36,132 nucleotides of DNA, from positions 1-36,132 of the IMG/VR virus record IMGVR_UViG_3300042691_041564; one strand, given 5' to 3'. The position numbers were made by a program, and so were the translations under genes. Position 1 is the stretch's first letter. Each line of letters opens with the position of its first letter. Positions 6,787 to 15,570 of this stretch are shown one piece after another. The notes beneath the pieces were generated by a model. That model did no database searches, had not been told where the DNA came from, and was given only the letters and a program-made list of their open reading frames with translations. Origin of the DNA: a virus.

Positions 6787-7323
6787 ATGGAAGGTATGTC
6801 CGAGCGGGAGTATTCCGCCCATTCAGGCCTCTCTCGCGGGGCGATCCAGAAGGCGCGCCGCGCCAGCCGCCTGGTGGTTTACAGCGACGGGTCGATCAAT
6901 GCCGCCGCCTCCGATGTGCGCCGGGCCGACATGACCGACCCGGACCAGCAACGCCGCAGCACCGGCGGCGATAGCGGGTTCAGCGGTCCCGCAGACAGCT
7001 CGTCTTATCTGAAGGCCCGCACGGCGCTGACGGTCTACCAAGCGCAGGACAAGCAGCTGGGCATCCAGAAGAAGAAGGGCACGCTGGTCGACCGCGCCCG
7101 GGCGGAAGCGCTTGTGTTCCGATTGGCCCGACAGGAACGCGATACTTGGGTCACCTGGCCCAACAGAGTGGCAGCGCTGATGGCGGCGGAAGTGGCCTTG
7201 GGAATGGAGAAACAAACCGGAACGCCGGTGATCATCGAGGCCGCGATCCTGCAGAGGGTGTTGGAAGCCCATGTCAGACAGCACCTCGACGCCCTCGCTG
7301 ATCTCAGGGTCTCGCTTGGATGA
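6787..7323 (+). CDS. Terminase small subunit (Nu1-like)
   Basis: 178 aa; an ATG at 6796 is also possible. The N-terminus (MSEREYSAHSGLSRGAIQKA) is a helix-turn-helix of the type that lets the small terminase subunit bind packaging sites on phage DNA. The middle, YLKARTALTVYQAQDKQLG followed by KKKGTLVDRARAEALVFRLA, is the hallmark segment of Nu1-like small subunits in alphaproteobacterial phages, sometimes annotated as 'elements of external origin'. It should pair with the large subunit, whose ATG lies 53 bases inside this gene's 3' end. It heads the plus-strand late operon. Confidence 0.88.
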   Translation: MEGMSEREYSAHSGLSRGAIQKARRASRLVVYSDGSINAAASDVRRADMTDPDQQRRSTGGDSGFSGPADSSSYLKARTALTVYQAQDKQLGIQKKKGTLVDRARAEALVFRLARQERDTWVTWPNRVAALMAAEVALGMEKQTGTPVIIEAAILQRVLEAHVRQHLDALADLRVSLG

Positions 7324-9319
7324 TGGAGAAGAACTCGACCTGGCAGACGGCCTCGACCTCGAATTTGACGGGGCCGAGGACATATTGCGTAGCTGGCGCA
7401 AGGGGATGCGCCCCGATCCAGACCTGACGGTGTCGGAATGGGCGGATGAACACCGCTGGCTGTCGTCACGCGGTGCGGCCGAACCGGGGCGATACCGGAC
7501 GGCGCGCGCGCCCTACCTGCGCGAGATCATGGACGCGCTGTCGCCGCGCCACCCGGCGCAGCGTGTGACCTTCATGAAGGCGGCGCAGGTCGGCGCGACC
7601 GAGGCTGGCAACAACTGGATCGGCTTTGTCATCCATCACGCGCCGGGGCCAATGCTGGCGGTATTGCCATCGCTGGAACTGGCCAAGCGCACGTCGCGGG
7701 GCCGTCTTGATCCATTGATCGCGGACAGCCCGGCTCTGCGCGAAAGGGTCAATCCCGCCCGGTCGCGCGATGCTGGCAATTCGATGCTGTCGAAGGAATT
7801 CCCCGGCGGCATCCTGGTGCTGACCGGTGCCAACAGCGCCACCGGCCTGCGGTCGATGCCCGCGCGCTACATCTTCCTCGACGAGGTCGATGCCTATCCG
7901 GCCTCGGCTGACGAGGAAGGCGACCCGGTCACTCTGGCCGAAGCGCGGACCACCACCTTTTCGCATCGGCGCAAGGTATTTATGGTCTCAACCCCGACGA
8001 TCCGGGGATTGTCCCGCATTGAACGGGAGTTTGATGCCAGCGACAAGCGCCGCTACTTCGTGCCCTGCCCCCACTGCGGGGCGATGCAATGGCTGCAGTT
8101 CGAACGCCTACGCTGGGCCAAAGGTCGGCCCGACACGGCGGCATATTATTGCGAGCGCTGCGAACGCCCCATCGCCGAGCATCACAAGACGCAGATGCTG
8201 GAACGGGGCGAATGGCGGGCAATGGCAGTGTCCGCCGATCCCCACTCCATCGGCTTCCACATTTCGGCACTTTATTCGCCGCTGGGCTGGAAAAGCTGGC
8301 AGCAAATCGCGCGCGAGTGGCTCGCAGCCCAAGGCTCGGAAGAGATGCTGCGCGTCGCGCGCAATACCCTGCTGGGCGAAACTTGGGTGGAGAGCGGCGA
8401 CGCACCGGAATGGCAACGACTGGCCGAACGCCGTGAAAGCTACGCGGGCGTGCAAATCCCCGTCGGCGGGTTGTTCCTGACGGCTGGCGTCGATGTGCAA
8501 AAGGATCGGATCGAGATCGATGTCTGGGCGTGGGGCCGAGGCTTGGAGTCCTGGCTGGTCGATCACATCGTGATCGCGGGTGGCCCGGACGATCCGGCCT
8601 GCTGGGACAAGCTGACAGCTTTGCTTGGCCGAACATGGACCTGCGCCAATGGCGCGGTGATGCTGATCGGCAAACTCGCCATCGACACTGGCTATGAAGC
8701 CCCGGCGGTTTACGCATGGGCGCGGAAACAGGGGTTCGACCAGGTGGCCCCGATCAAGGGCCTCGAAGGCTTCAACCGCGCAACACCGGTGTCGGGGCCG
8801 ACCTTCGTCGACGCCACCATCGGGGGCAAACGTCTGCGCCGCGGGGCACGACTTTGGTCGGTAGCAACCGCGACGTTCAAAACTGAAACCTACCGCTTTC
8901 TCCGGCTGGAACGCCCCAGCGATGAGGACCGCGCACTGGGCGTGCTGGACGCCCCCGGCACGGTGCACTTGCCCGACTGGATCGACACCGAATGGCTGAA
9001 GCAGCTGGTGGCGGAACAGCTGGTCACGGTGCGGAACAAGCGCGGCTATGCCCACCCCGAATGGCAGAAGATGCGGGAACGCAACGAGGCGCTGGACACC
9101 CGGGTCTATGCGCGTGCCGCGGCCTGGATCATGGGCGCCGATCGTTGGGACGAGGCGACCTGGCGGCGGCTCGAGGCGCAGGCCGGGGTGGAAACCCGAC
9201 CGGCGCCCACGCCTGCCATCGCTACTGAACTTGCACCGCCCGCCGCGCCAACGGCCGGAACACCGACAACGCAACGGCGCAAACGCCGGGCTTACACGCC
9301 GAACTTCATGAGGGATTGA
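7271..9319 (+). CDS. Terminase large subunit, lambda GpA family
   Basis: 682 aa, close to the usual GpA length. The ATPase domain holds a Walker A-like loop FMKAAQVGATEAGNNW (101-116) and Walker B YIFLDEVDAY (200-209). CPHC (266-269) and CERC (294-297) form a zinc-ribbon-like insert. The nuclease domain starts around 400 with AGVDVQKDRIEID, whose aspartate 408 is a likely metal ligand. The enzyme cuts concatemeric DNA and drives it into the prohead through the portal. The C-terminus is proline/alanine-rich and ends in a basic patch (QRRKRRAYTP). The start overlaps the small subunit gene in another frame. Confidence 0.97.
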   Translation: MSDSTSTPSLISGSRLDDGEELDLADGLDLEFDGAEDILRSWRKGMRPDPDLTVSEWADEHRWLSSRGAAEPGRYRTARAPYLREIMDALSPRHPAQRVTFMKAAQVGATEAGNNWIGFVIHHAPGPMLAVLPSLELAKRTSRGRLDPLIADSPALRERVNPARSRDAGNSMLSKEFPGGILVLTGANSATGLRSMPARYIFLDEVDAYPASADEEGDPVTLAEARTTTFSHRRKVFMVSTPTIRGLSRIEREFDASDKRRYFVPCPHCGAMQWLQFERLRWAKGRPDTAAYYCERCERPIAEHHKTQMLERGEWRAMAVSADPHSIGFHISALYSPLGWKSWQQIAREWLAAQGSEEMLRVARNTLLGETWVESGDAPEWQRLAERRESYAGVQIPVGGLFLTAGVDVQKDRIEIDVWAWGRGLESWLVDHIVIAGGPDDPACWDKLTALLGRTWTCANGAVMLIGKLAIDTGYEAPAVYAWARKQGFDQVAPIKGLEGFNRATPVSGPTFVDATIGGKRLRRGARLWSVATATFKTETYRFLRLERPSDEDRALGVLDAPGTVHLPDWIDTEWLKQLVAEQLVTVRNKRGYAHPEWQKMRERNEALDTRVYARAAAWIMGADRWDEATWRRLEAQAGVETRPAPTPAIATELAPPAAPTAGTPTTQRRKRRAYTPNFMRD

Positions 9320-9320
9320 G

Positions 9321-9536
9321 ATGGATCTGGAACGAATGCGCGCCCTGTTGGCCGCGCTGCAGGAGGCCCGTTATGCGGGCGTCCGGTCGGTCAGCTATGA
9401 CGGCAAATCGATCAACTATGGCTCGGACGCGGAACTCGCGAATGCCATCAGCGATCTGGAAACCCGGATCGCCACAGCCACGACCGGCACCCCGCGTCGT
9501 CGGCGCTGGGGCACGGTCGCCTCGAAAGGTCTGTGA
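9321..9536 (+). CDS. Head-tail joining protein, gpW-like
   Basis: 71 aa, matching the short gpW family. It has an N-terminal helix (LERMRALLAALQEARYAG), a beta hairpin (VRSVSYDGKSINYGS), a second helix (ANAISDLETRIATA) and a basic tail. In lambda, W seals the filled head and prepares it for tail addition. The position between terminase and portal is exactly the lambda order. GAGGGA precedes the ATG, and the portal gene begins three bases after the stop. Confidence 0.9.
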   Translation: MDLERMRALLAALQEARYAGVRSVSYDGKSINYGSDAELANAISDLETRIATATTGTPRRRRWGTVASKGL

Positions 9537-9539
9537 TCC

Positions 9540-11036
9540 ATGGCCTTCGAGGCTTTCCGTCAGCGGCTGGGGTCGATCATTGGCGGCTTCGATGCCGCAC
9601 AGGCCCACCGTCGCCTGCGCGGGTTCCGTGCATCCCGCGCCCATGTGAACACGCTGATCGCAGCCTCGGGCGACACCATCACCGCCCGCGCCCGCTGGCT
9701 GGTCCGGAACAATGGCTATGCGGCAAACGCAGTGGAAAGCTTCGCCACCAATGTCGTCGGCGATGGCATCAAACCCTCTTCGACCATCGCGGATGCGGCC
9801 AAGAAGGAAGAGCTGCAGGCGCTGTGGCTCGCCTGGACCGACGATGCAGATGCCGAGGGCCTGACCGATTTCTATGGGTTGCAGCGCCGCGCGGCGCGCG
9901 AAGTGTTCCTGTCAGGCGAGGTGTTCATTCGCATCAGGCCCCGTCGCGCGGAAGATGGCCTGACGGTCCCACTTCAGCTGCAGATGCTGCCTGCGGAAAT
10001 GCTGCCCTTGGATATGAACCGCACCTTGCCCGGTACCGGGCTGATCCGGCAGGGCATCGAGTTCGACGGCATCGGTCGCCGCGTTGCCTATCACTTCCTG
10101 CGCCGCCATCCGGGCGATCTGACCGACCCCGGCCTCGCGGGCGAAACCGTCCGTGTCCCCGCCACCGACGTGATCCACGTCCTTGATCCGGTCGAGGCAG
10201 GGCAGCTGCGCGGCGTGTCCCGCTTTGCTGCCGCCATCGTCAAGCTGTTCACGCTGGACCTCTATGACGATGCCGAACTGGAACGGAAGAAGATCGCGGC
10301 GATGTTCGCGATGTTCATCACCTCGCCCGCACCCGAAACGCCGCTGGAGCCGACCGAGGAGGATTTGGAGGTTGAACCCGGACAGGTGGTGCGGCTCGAT
10401 CCCGGTGAAGATGTGTCGACCCCGGCGACCCCGGACTCGGGCGGCACCTATGAGCCGTTCCAGTACCGCACGCTGCTGCAAATCGCCGCCGCGCTGGGCG
10501 TGCCCTATGGCTATCTGACCGGCGACACGGCGAAGGGCAACTTCTCGAACACACGGATCAGCTTGATCGAATTCCGCCGCCGTATCTCCGCCTGGCAGCA
10601 TGGCGTGCTGGTCTATCAGCTTTGTCGCGCGGTCTGGGTGCGCTGGATGGACACTGCCGTGTTGTCCGGTGCGCTGGACCTGCCCGGCTACGACAGCCAG
10701 CGGCGACAATATCAGGCCTGCGCCTGGCTTCCGACCAAATGGGACTGGATTGACCCGATGAAAGACGCCTCAGCCGAGATCCTGCAGATCGAAGCGGGCT
10801 TGAAATCCCGCACGCAAGCCTTGGCAGAGCGTGGGTACGACGCCGAACAGGTTGATCGGGAAATCGCCGCCGAGCGGAAACGCGAGGCGGCGCTGGGCCT
10901 TGATTTCCGCCGCCCGGGATCCCCGGCGCAGGGGCCGGGCGAAAGCGGCAAGACGGATGAAGATCCCAACGCAGAAAAGGACGACGAGGACGACGATACC
11001 GGCGATGAAAAACCGAGGCCCAAGGAGGGCGCATGA
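9540..11036 (+). CDS. Portal protein, lambda family (gpB-like)
   Basis: 498 aa. Typical lambda-portal features are the N-terminal RARWLVRNNGYAANAVESF segment, the crown region with YEPFQYRTLLQIAAALGVPY, and the following TGDTAKGNFSNTRISLIEFR, which is diagnostic of this family. It forms the dodecameric ring at one head vertex through which terminase packs DNA. The C-terminal 40 residues are a highly charged, disordered-looking tail (EDPNAEKDDEDDDTGDEKP). Its stop overlaps the next start by four bases (ATGA). Confidence 0.96.
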   Translation: MAFEAFRQRLGSIIGGFDAAQAHRRLRGFRASRAHVNTLIAASGDTITARARWLVRNNGYAANAVESFATNVVGDGIKPSSTIADAAKKEELQALWLAWTDDADAEGLTDFYGLQRRAAREVFLSGEVFIRIRPRRAEDGLTVPLQLQMLPAEMLPLDMNRTLPGTGLIRQGIEFDGIGRRVAYHFLRRHPGDLTDPGLAGETVRVPATDVIHVLDPVEAGQLRGVSRFAAAIVKLFTLDLYDDAELERKKIAAMFAMFITSPAPETPLEPTEEDLEVEPGQVVRLDPGEDVSTPATPDSGGTYEPFQYRTLLQIAAALGVPYGYLTGDTAKGNFSNTRISLIEFRRRISAWQHGVLVYQLCRAVWVRWMDTAVLSGALDLPGYDSQRRQYQACAWLPTKWDWIDPMKDASAEILQIEAGLKSRTQALAERGYDAEQVDREIAAERKREAALGLDFRRPGSPAQGPGESGKTDEDPNAEKDDEDDDTGDEKPRPKEGA

Positions 11037-12340
11037 TGCACCACGCCCAGATCGCCCAGCGCGCGTTCAACACACCGCTGATGGTAGACCCGGCCAAGGC
11101 GCTGGCCTTCCTGTCCGGGCTTGGGCCGCGCATCACCGGACAGGAGATCATCTTCCAAGGGCTGGAGGTCGACAGCGTTGATCAGGCAACAGCCGCCATT
11201 CACGCTCGCGCGTCTCTGTTCGGAAATGATCTGGCCCAGCGCCATCAGTGCAACGGAAGCCAGCCCTTCGCCATGATCGACGGCATCGCGGTGATCGAAA
11301 TCGCGGGCACACTTGTGCACCGTGGCGCGTGGATCGGGCAATCCTCGGGCCTGACCTCCTATGAGGGGATCGCCGCCCAGCTGCAGGCGGCGCTGGCCGA
11401 TCCCGGCGTTCGCGGCATTGCGCTCGACATAGACAGCTTCGGTGGTGAGGTCGCCGGGGCCTTCGATCTGGCGGATCGCATCCGTGCCGCCCGGGCGCAG
11501 AAACCGGTCCATGCCTTTGTCGCCGAACACGCCCTGTCGGCTGGCTATGTCCTCGCCTCCCAGGCCGACCGCGTCATCCTGCCCCGCACCGGCGCTGTCG
11601 GCAGCATCGGGGTCGTGGCGCTGCACACGGACATGAGCGGCGCGCTCGATCAGAAAGGGATCGCCGTCACGCTGATCCATGCCGGGGCCCACAAGGTCGA
11701 TGCGAACCCCTATCAGCCCCTGCCCGAAGCGGTGCACGACCAGATGCAGCGCGAGCTGGAGGTGGTCCGTTTCCTCTTCGCGGAAACCGTCGCCGCCGGT
11801 CGCGGGGATCGGCTGACCCAAGCGGCCGCGCTGGCGACCGAAGCTGCCGTGTTCCGCGGGGCCGACGCCATCGCGGCCGGTCTGGCTGACGAGCTTGCCG
11901 ATCCCGTCACCGCTTTTCACGCCTTCGCCGCCGCACCCCGCGGCACAATCTCCCCCAGCAGAAAGGGTCCGCAGATGACCACCACGCCTGAAAACCCCAT
12001 CGAAACGCCTGCACAGGTTGCGTCAAACCCGGCAGTACCGACCGTGGATGCCGTCACTTCGACCAACCCGTCCGCGATGACCGCCGAGGCCGTGCGCGCC
12101 GAGGCGGCCGAGGTGGCGCAGGTTTGCGCGCAGGCCGCGCGGCTCGGGGTGACCATCGACGCGGCTGATGCCGTCACCAAGGGTCTGAAGCCTGAAGTCT
12201 TGCGTGCCCGGATTCTGGCCGATCTCGCCGCCCGTAGCGATGCGGCAGGCATCATCGCCACCGCCCCGGCCGCAGCTGCCGCCAAAGACAGCCCGATCAT
12301 CGCTGCCGCCAAGAAGGCCGCGACCGACGCCAAGCGCTGA
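11033..12340 (+). CDS. Capsid maturation protease, S49/ClpP-like (gpC-like), with C-terminal scaffold
   Basis: 435 aa. The N-terminal 310 residues form an S49 (SppA-like) serine protease: LDIDSFGGEVAGAFDLAD (131-148) precedes the likely nucleophile Ser169 in EHALSAGYVLAS, and Lys221 in AGAHKVDANPY is the probable general base. In lambda the homologue C processes the prohead. The remaining ~120 residues are alanine-rich and helical, with no protease features, and correspond to the scaffold (Nu3) region, which also has an internal start at 11975. The start codon overlaps the portal stop. Confidence 0.94.
   Translation: MMHHAQIAQRAFNTPLMVDPAKALAFLSGLGPRITGQEIIFQGLEVDSVDQATAAIHARASLFGNDLAQRHQCNGSQPFAMIDGIAVIEIAGTLVHRGAWIGQSSGLTSYEGIAAQLQAALADPGVRGIALDIDSFGGEVAGAFDLADRIRAARAQKPVHAFVAEHALSAGYVLASQADRVILPRTGAVGSIGVVALHTDMSGALDQKGIAVTLIHAGAHKVDANPYQPLPEAVHDQMQRELEVVRFLFAETVAAGRGDRLTQAAALATEAAVFRGADAIAAGLADELADPVTAFHAFAAAPRGTISPSRKGPQMTTTPENPIETPAQVASNPAVPTVDAVTSTNPSAMTAEAVRAEAAEVAQVCAQAARLGVTIDAADAVTKGLKPEVLRARILADLAARSDAAGIIATAPAAAAAKDSPIIAAAKKAATDAKR
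11975..12340 (+). CDS. Nested capsid scaffold protein (Nu3-like) from internal start
   Basis: 121 aa, in frame with and inside the 3' end of the protease gene. The ATG is preceded by AAAGG eight bases upstream. The encoded segment (MTTTPENPIETPAQVAS...) begins exactly where protease similarity ends. It is low-complexity and helical (AEAVRAEAAEVAQVCAQAARLG), as expected for an internal scaffold. In lambda, Nu3 is made the same way from within C. Expression from this start is inferred from context and ribosome binding site, not proven. Confidence 0.7.
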   Translation: MTTTPENPIETPAQVASNPAVPTVDAVTSTNPSAMTAEAVRAEAAEVAQVCAQAARLGVTIDAADAVTKGLKPEVLRARILADLAARSDAAGIIATAPAAAAAKDSPIIAAAKKAATDAKR

Positions 12341-12382
12341 TTTAGCGCCCCTTACCTATCCCCAAACCATGGAGACTGACCA

Positions 12383-12763
12383 ATGCCCGTCCTGACGGAA
12401 CCGCCCAGCATGGGCGATGTCCTCAAATATGAGGTCAACCCGAACTACACCCGCGAGGTGATCACGCTGCTGATCGGCACCTCCTATCCCTCTGGTGCCG
12501 TCCTTGGCCGGATCACCGCCAGTGGCAAATACACGCTGTCCGCCGCAACCGGGGCCGATGGTGCGCAGGTCGCCGTCGCGGTCCTTCTGTATCCCGTGAA
12601 TGCCACGTTGGCAGACGCGGTCGGCATCGTCGTCGCCCGTGGCCCCTCGATCGTGTCGCGCGCAGGACTTGCCTACGAGGGCACCGTCAACGACGCGGCC
12701 AAGATCACCGCCAAGATCGGCCAGCTTGCCGCCGTCGGCATCATCGCCCGCGACGGCGTCTGA
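12383..12763 (+). CDS. Head decoration protein, gpD-like
   Basis: 126 aa. The sequence MPVLTEPPSMGDVLKYEVNP, the YPSGAVLGRITASGKY strand and the VARGPSIVSRAGL segment match the head decoration (HDPD) family. Trimers of this protein cap the expanded capsid surface and stabilise it against internal DNA pressure. GGAG lies upstream of the ATG. It sits between scaffold and major capsid genes, as in lambda. Confidence 0.92.
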   Translation: MPVLTEPPSMGDVLKYEVNPNYTREVITLLIGTSYPSGAVLGRITASGKYTLSAATGADGAQVAVAVLLYPVNATLADAVGIVVARGPSIVSRAGLAYEGTVNDAAKITAKIGQLAAVGIIARDGV

Positions 12764-12795
12764 CGTCCAATTCCCCCAATCCCCCGGAGCACCCC

Positions 12796-13818
12796 ATGAC
12801 CATCGTTCGCAATCCCTTTGATGCTGGCGGTTACTCGCTGGCCGAGATGACGCAGGCCATCAACATCCTGCCCAACCTTTACACCCGCCTCGGCCAGATC
12901 GGCCTGTTCCGCTTCGAGGGCGTCACCCAACGTTCGGTGATCATCGAGCAATATGAGGGTGTCCTGAACCTGCTGCCCTCGGTTCCACTGGGTGGCCCCT
13001 CTACCGTCGGCACCCGCGAAGGGCGCTCGATGCGGTCCTTCGCTCTGCCGTGGATCCCGCACGACGATGTCATCTTGCCTGGCGACATTCAGGGCCAGCC
13101 CGCGCTGGGCGCTTTTGATGCGGCCGATCCTTTGGTCGAGGTGATGAACCGCAAGCTGCAGCTGATGCGCCGAAAGCATGCCCAGACCCGCGAATACATG
13201 GAGATGAACGCGCTGCGCGGGATCGTGAAGGACGGCGCTGGCACCACCCTCTACAACTACTTCACCGAATTTGGCCTCGCGCAAATCTCGGTGGACTTCC
13301 TGCTGGGCACGGCAGGCACCCTCGTTCAAAGCAAGGTCCGCGAGGTTTTGCGGGCAATCGAGGACAACCTTCTCGGCGAAAGCATGTCGGACGTGCACGC
13401 CCTCGTCAGCCGCGAATTCTTCGACAAGCTGATCGCGCATCCCAAGACCGAGGAAGCCTACAAGTTCTATGCCGCGACCGGCGCGCAGCCCTTGCGCCAG
13501 GATGTGCGCCGCAACTTCCCCTTCGCTGGCATCGTGTTCGAAGAATACGCGGGCACGGTCACGCTTTCCACCAAGGCGACCGAACGGCTGGTCCCGGCGA
13601 ACGAAGGCATCGCCTTCCCCTTGGGCACGATGGACACCTTCACCACTTATGGCGGCCCGGCGAACTTGCTGGAGGCGGCGAATACCCTCGGCCTGCCGCT
13701 CTACGCCCGCCAGCACCTCGACGAGAAGGGTCGCTGGATCGACCTGATGACGGAAGCCTCGATCTTGCCGGTGAATAAGCGGCCGCGCATCGCGATCCGC
13801 ATCCACACCTCGAACTGA
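12796..13818 (+). CDS. Major capsid protein, lambda gpE family
   Basis: 340 aa, the standard length of the gpE family. Typical landmarks are the N-terminal NPFDAGGYSLAEMTQAIN, IPHDDVILPGDIQG, and the C-terminal segment with TYGGPANLLEAANTLGLPLYA and ITVNKRP-like INKRPRIAIRI-type ending (VNKRPRIAIRIH). It adopts the HK97 fold and builds the icosahedral shell. There is no N-terminal propeptide of HK97 type, in keeping with a separate scaffold. GGAG precedes the ATG. Confidence 0.95.
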   Translation: MTIVRNPFDAGGYSLAEMTQAINILPNLYTRLGQIGLFRFEGVTQRSVIIEQYEGVLNLLPSVPLGGPSTVGTREGRSMRSFALPWIPHDDVILPGDIQGQPALGAFDAADPLVEVMNRKLQLMRRKHAQTREYMEMNALRGIVKDGAGTTLYNYFTEFGLAQISVDFLLGTAGTLVQSKVREVLRAIEDNLLGESMSDVHALVSREFFDKLIAHPKTEEAYKFYAATGAQPLRQDVRRNFPFAGIVFEEYAGTVTLSTKATERLVPANEGIAFPLGTMDTFTTYGGPANLLEAANTLGLPLYARQHLDEKGRWIDLMTEASILPVNKRPRIAIRIHTSN

Positions 13819-13824
13819 CCGTCT

Positions 13825-14139
13825 ATGAACGTCTTCGCCGCCGCCATGGACCGGATCTATGCCAACCCGTCCATGGCGGTGGCCGCTGTCTGGATTTCCG
13901 CCACAACGTCCGAGGAACGCCCCATACACGTCATCCGCCGTGCCCCGGATCGCATCACCGAATTTGGCGCTGGGCGCTTTGTCAGCGACACCATGATGGT
14001 GGATGTGCGTTTGTCCGACCTGCCCGATCCCCGCACGGGCGATCTGATCGTGATCGGGACCGACAGCTTCACCATTCAGGGCGAGCCGGTGCGCGACCGC
14101 GAACGCCTGATCTGGACACTGGACCTGCGCCCATCATGA
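13825..14139 (+). CDS. Head-tail attachment protein, FII-like
   Basis: 104 aa. A short beta-rich protein with TTSEERPIHVIRRAPDR and VDVRLSDLPDPRTGDLIVIG, ending in RERLIWTLDLRP, as in FII-like head-tail connectors. It would plug the head exit below gpW and dock the tail. The weak ribosome binding site is compensated by the 6-base gap after the capsid gene stop. The stop overlaps the next ATG. Confidence 0.8.
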   Translation: MNVFAAAMDRIYANPSMAVAAVWISATTSEERPIHVIRRAPDRITEFGAGRFVSDTMMVDVRLSDLPDPRTGDLIVIGTDSFTIQGEPVRDRERLIWTLDLRPS

Positions 14140-14759
14140 AACTGAAGGTCCAGTTCGATCCCGACCTCGTCGCCCTGATGCAGGCGGAGATTTCCGCAGG
14201 GGAAAAGGCCGTGTCGGCCGCGATGCGCGAAGCGGGCACGTCCCTGAAATCGGCTTGGCGCGGCCAGATCACCGGCGCTGGCCTAGGCACCCGACTTGGC
14301 AACTCCATCCGCCTCGCCAGCTTCCCGAAATCCGGCGATAGCCTGAACGCGGCAGCGCTGGTCTGGTCGAACGCCCCGGTCATCATTGGCGCCCATGACG
14401 CCGGGCCGCTGATCCGGTCCAAGGATGGGTTCTGGCTTGCGATCCCCACCCCCGCTGCTGGCAAAAGCACCAAGGGCGGCAGAATCACGCCAGGCGAATG
14501 GGAACGCCGCACCGGGTTGCGCCTGCGGTTCATCTATCGTCGTCGTGGGCCGAGCCTGCTGGTGGCCGAGGGGCGGTTGAACAGCAAGGGACGCGCAGTG
14601 GCGTCCCGCGCGAAAACCGGCCGCGGACTGACCACCGTGCCGATCTTCCTGTTGGTGCCGCAGGTCAAGCTGCGCAGGCGGCTGGATCTGGCGCGGGATG
14701 CGGAGCGGGCGGTGGACGGCGTGCCGGGGTTGATCGTGGCGGCGTGGATGGAAAAGTAA
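14136..14759 (+). CDS. DUF6441 family phage tail/neck protein
   Basis: 207 aa. The segments WRGQITGAGLGTRLGNSIR, KDGFWLAIPT, GGRITPGEWERRTGLRLRF and TVPIFLLVPQVKL are characteristic of DUF6441, a protein found in alphaproteobacterial siphoviruses at the position of the lambda tail completion protein Z. It probably completes the tail-neck interface. Basic residues are abundant. It starts by ATGA overlap with the FII-like gene. The next virion gene is 1.3 kb away, because a toxin-antitoxin pair lies in between. Confidence 0.85.
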   Translation: MKLKVQFDPDLVALMQAEISAGEKAVSAAMREAGTSLKSAWRGQITGAGLGTRLGNSIRLASFPKSGDSLNAAALVWSNAPVIIGAHDAGPLIRSKDGFWLAIPTPAAGKSTKGGRITPGEWERRTGLRLRFIYRRRGPSLLVAEGRLNSKGRAVASRAKTGRGLTTVPIFLLVPQVKLRRRLDLARDAERAVDGVPGLIVAAWMEK

Positions 14760-14769
14760 TGTTCGAACA
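14760..14769. repeat. 10-bp palindrome at the left edge of the toxin-antitoxin insert
   Basis: TGTTCGAACA is a perfect palindrome beginning on the base after the stop of the DUF6441 gene. A different 10-bp palindrome, TCAGATCTGA, lies at the other edge of the insert (15950-15959). They are not copies of each other, so they are not a target-site duplication. Confidence 0.3.
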
Positions 14770-14868
14770 GTTGCGTCACGCTGCTCAGCTCCCAACTTGG
14801 TCGGAATAGGCCTATGGGATGTGACCATTCCTGTTGCTTCCAGCCGCAACGCAGCTACAAACAGCATC

Positions 14869-15570
14869 ATGAACCACCAAAAGCCCATGCATGAGTTTGT
14901 TGGGGTCGGCCTTTACTCATTGGTCGATGCAGCACAGCTCCTGAAGGCCCCGCCGCGGAAGCTCCGTCGGTGGATGGATGGTTATGACTACAAGGAAGAT
15001 GACGGACTTCACCACGTTGCCCCCCTTTGGGTGCCAGATATCCCCAAGATCGATGATCAGATCGAACTGAGTTTTCGCGACCTGATCGAGCTTCGATTTG
15101 TCCGAGCATTTCTGGAAAAAGGCATCGGGCTCAAGGCTGTGCGAAACTGCCTCGACTATGCGCGGCTATGCATGCACACAGATCGCCCGTTTTCGTCCGG
15201 GCGTTTCCGGACGGATGGGCGGACGATCTTCCTCGAGAGCCTTGAAGCTGCTGGCGAACCGAAGCTGCTCGACCTCAAGGAAAAGCAGTACGTTTTCAAG
15301 CAGGTGGTCGAGCAGAGCTTCAAGGATCTGGATCTGGAAGGTGACATCGTCACGCGGTGGCGTCCGTATCGGGGCAAGGACAGTATTGTCGTCGACCCGA
15401 CACGATCCTTCGGCCAGCCAGTTGCGTCCGCCTCTGGTGTCCCGACGATTGTGCTGGCAGAAGCCGTCAAGGCTGAAGGCTCTCTGTCTCGTGTAGCTGC
15501 GATGTACGAAGTCGAAAAGTCGGTCGTCCAGGATGCCGTCAGGTTCCATGAGGAGCTGATGGCCGCTTGA
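14869..15570 (+). CDS. DUF433-type antitoxin with MerR-like N-terminus
   Basis: 233 aa from the ATG at 14869. A TTG at 14797 would add a doubtful 24 residues, and an ATG at 14887 is also possible. The N-terminal part has a MerR-like helix-turn-helix flavour (LYSLVDAAQLLKAPPRKLRRW, then FRDLIELRFVRAFLEKGIGL). The C-terminal 50 residues match DUF433 (PVASASGVPTIVLAEAV...LSRVAAMYEVEKSVVQDAVRFHEEL), the antitoxin usually paired with PIN-like DUF5615 toxins. It would bind and neutralise the toxin and repress its own promoter. A weak hexamer pair (TTGCTT, 16 bases, TACAAA) lies at 14834-14861. The stop overlaps the toxin start. Confidence 0.85.
   Translation: MNHQKPMHEFVGVGLYSLVDAAQLLKAPPRKLRRWMDGYDYKEDDGLHHVAPLWVPDIPKIDDQIELSFRDLIELRFVRAFLEKGIGLKAVRNCLDYARLCMHTDRPFSSGRFRTDGRTIFLESLEAAGEPKLLDLKEKQYVFKQVVEQSFKDLDLEGDIVTRWRPYRGKDSIVVDPTRSFGQPVASASGVPTIVLAEAVKAEGSLSRVAAMYEVEKSVVQDAVRFHEELMAA

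Noticed and set aside
8108-9274. 388-aa minus-strand frame inside the terminase gene
   Set aside because: High-GC shadow frame; the plus strand has unambiguous terminase motifs throughout.
12673-13929. 418-aa minus-strand frame across the capsid genes
   Set aside because: His/Gly/Arg-rich composition typical of shadows; the plus strand encodes the decoration and major capsid proteins.
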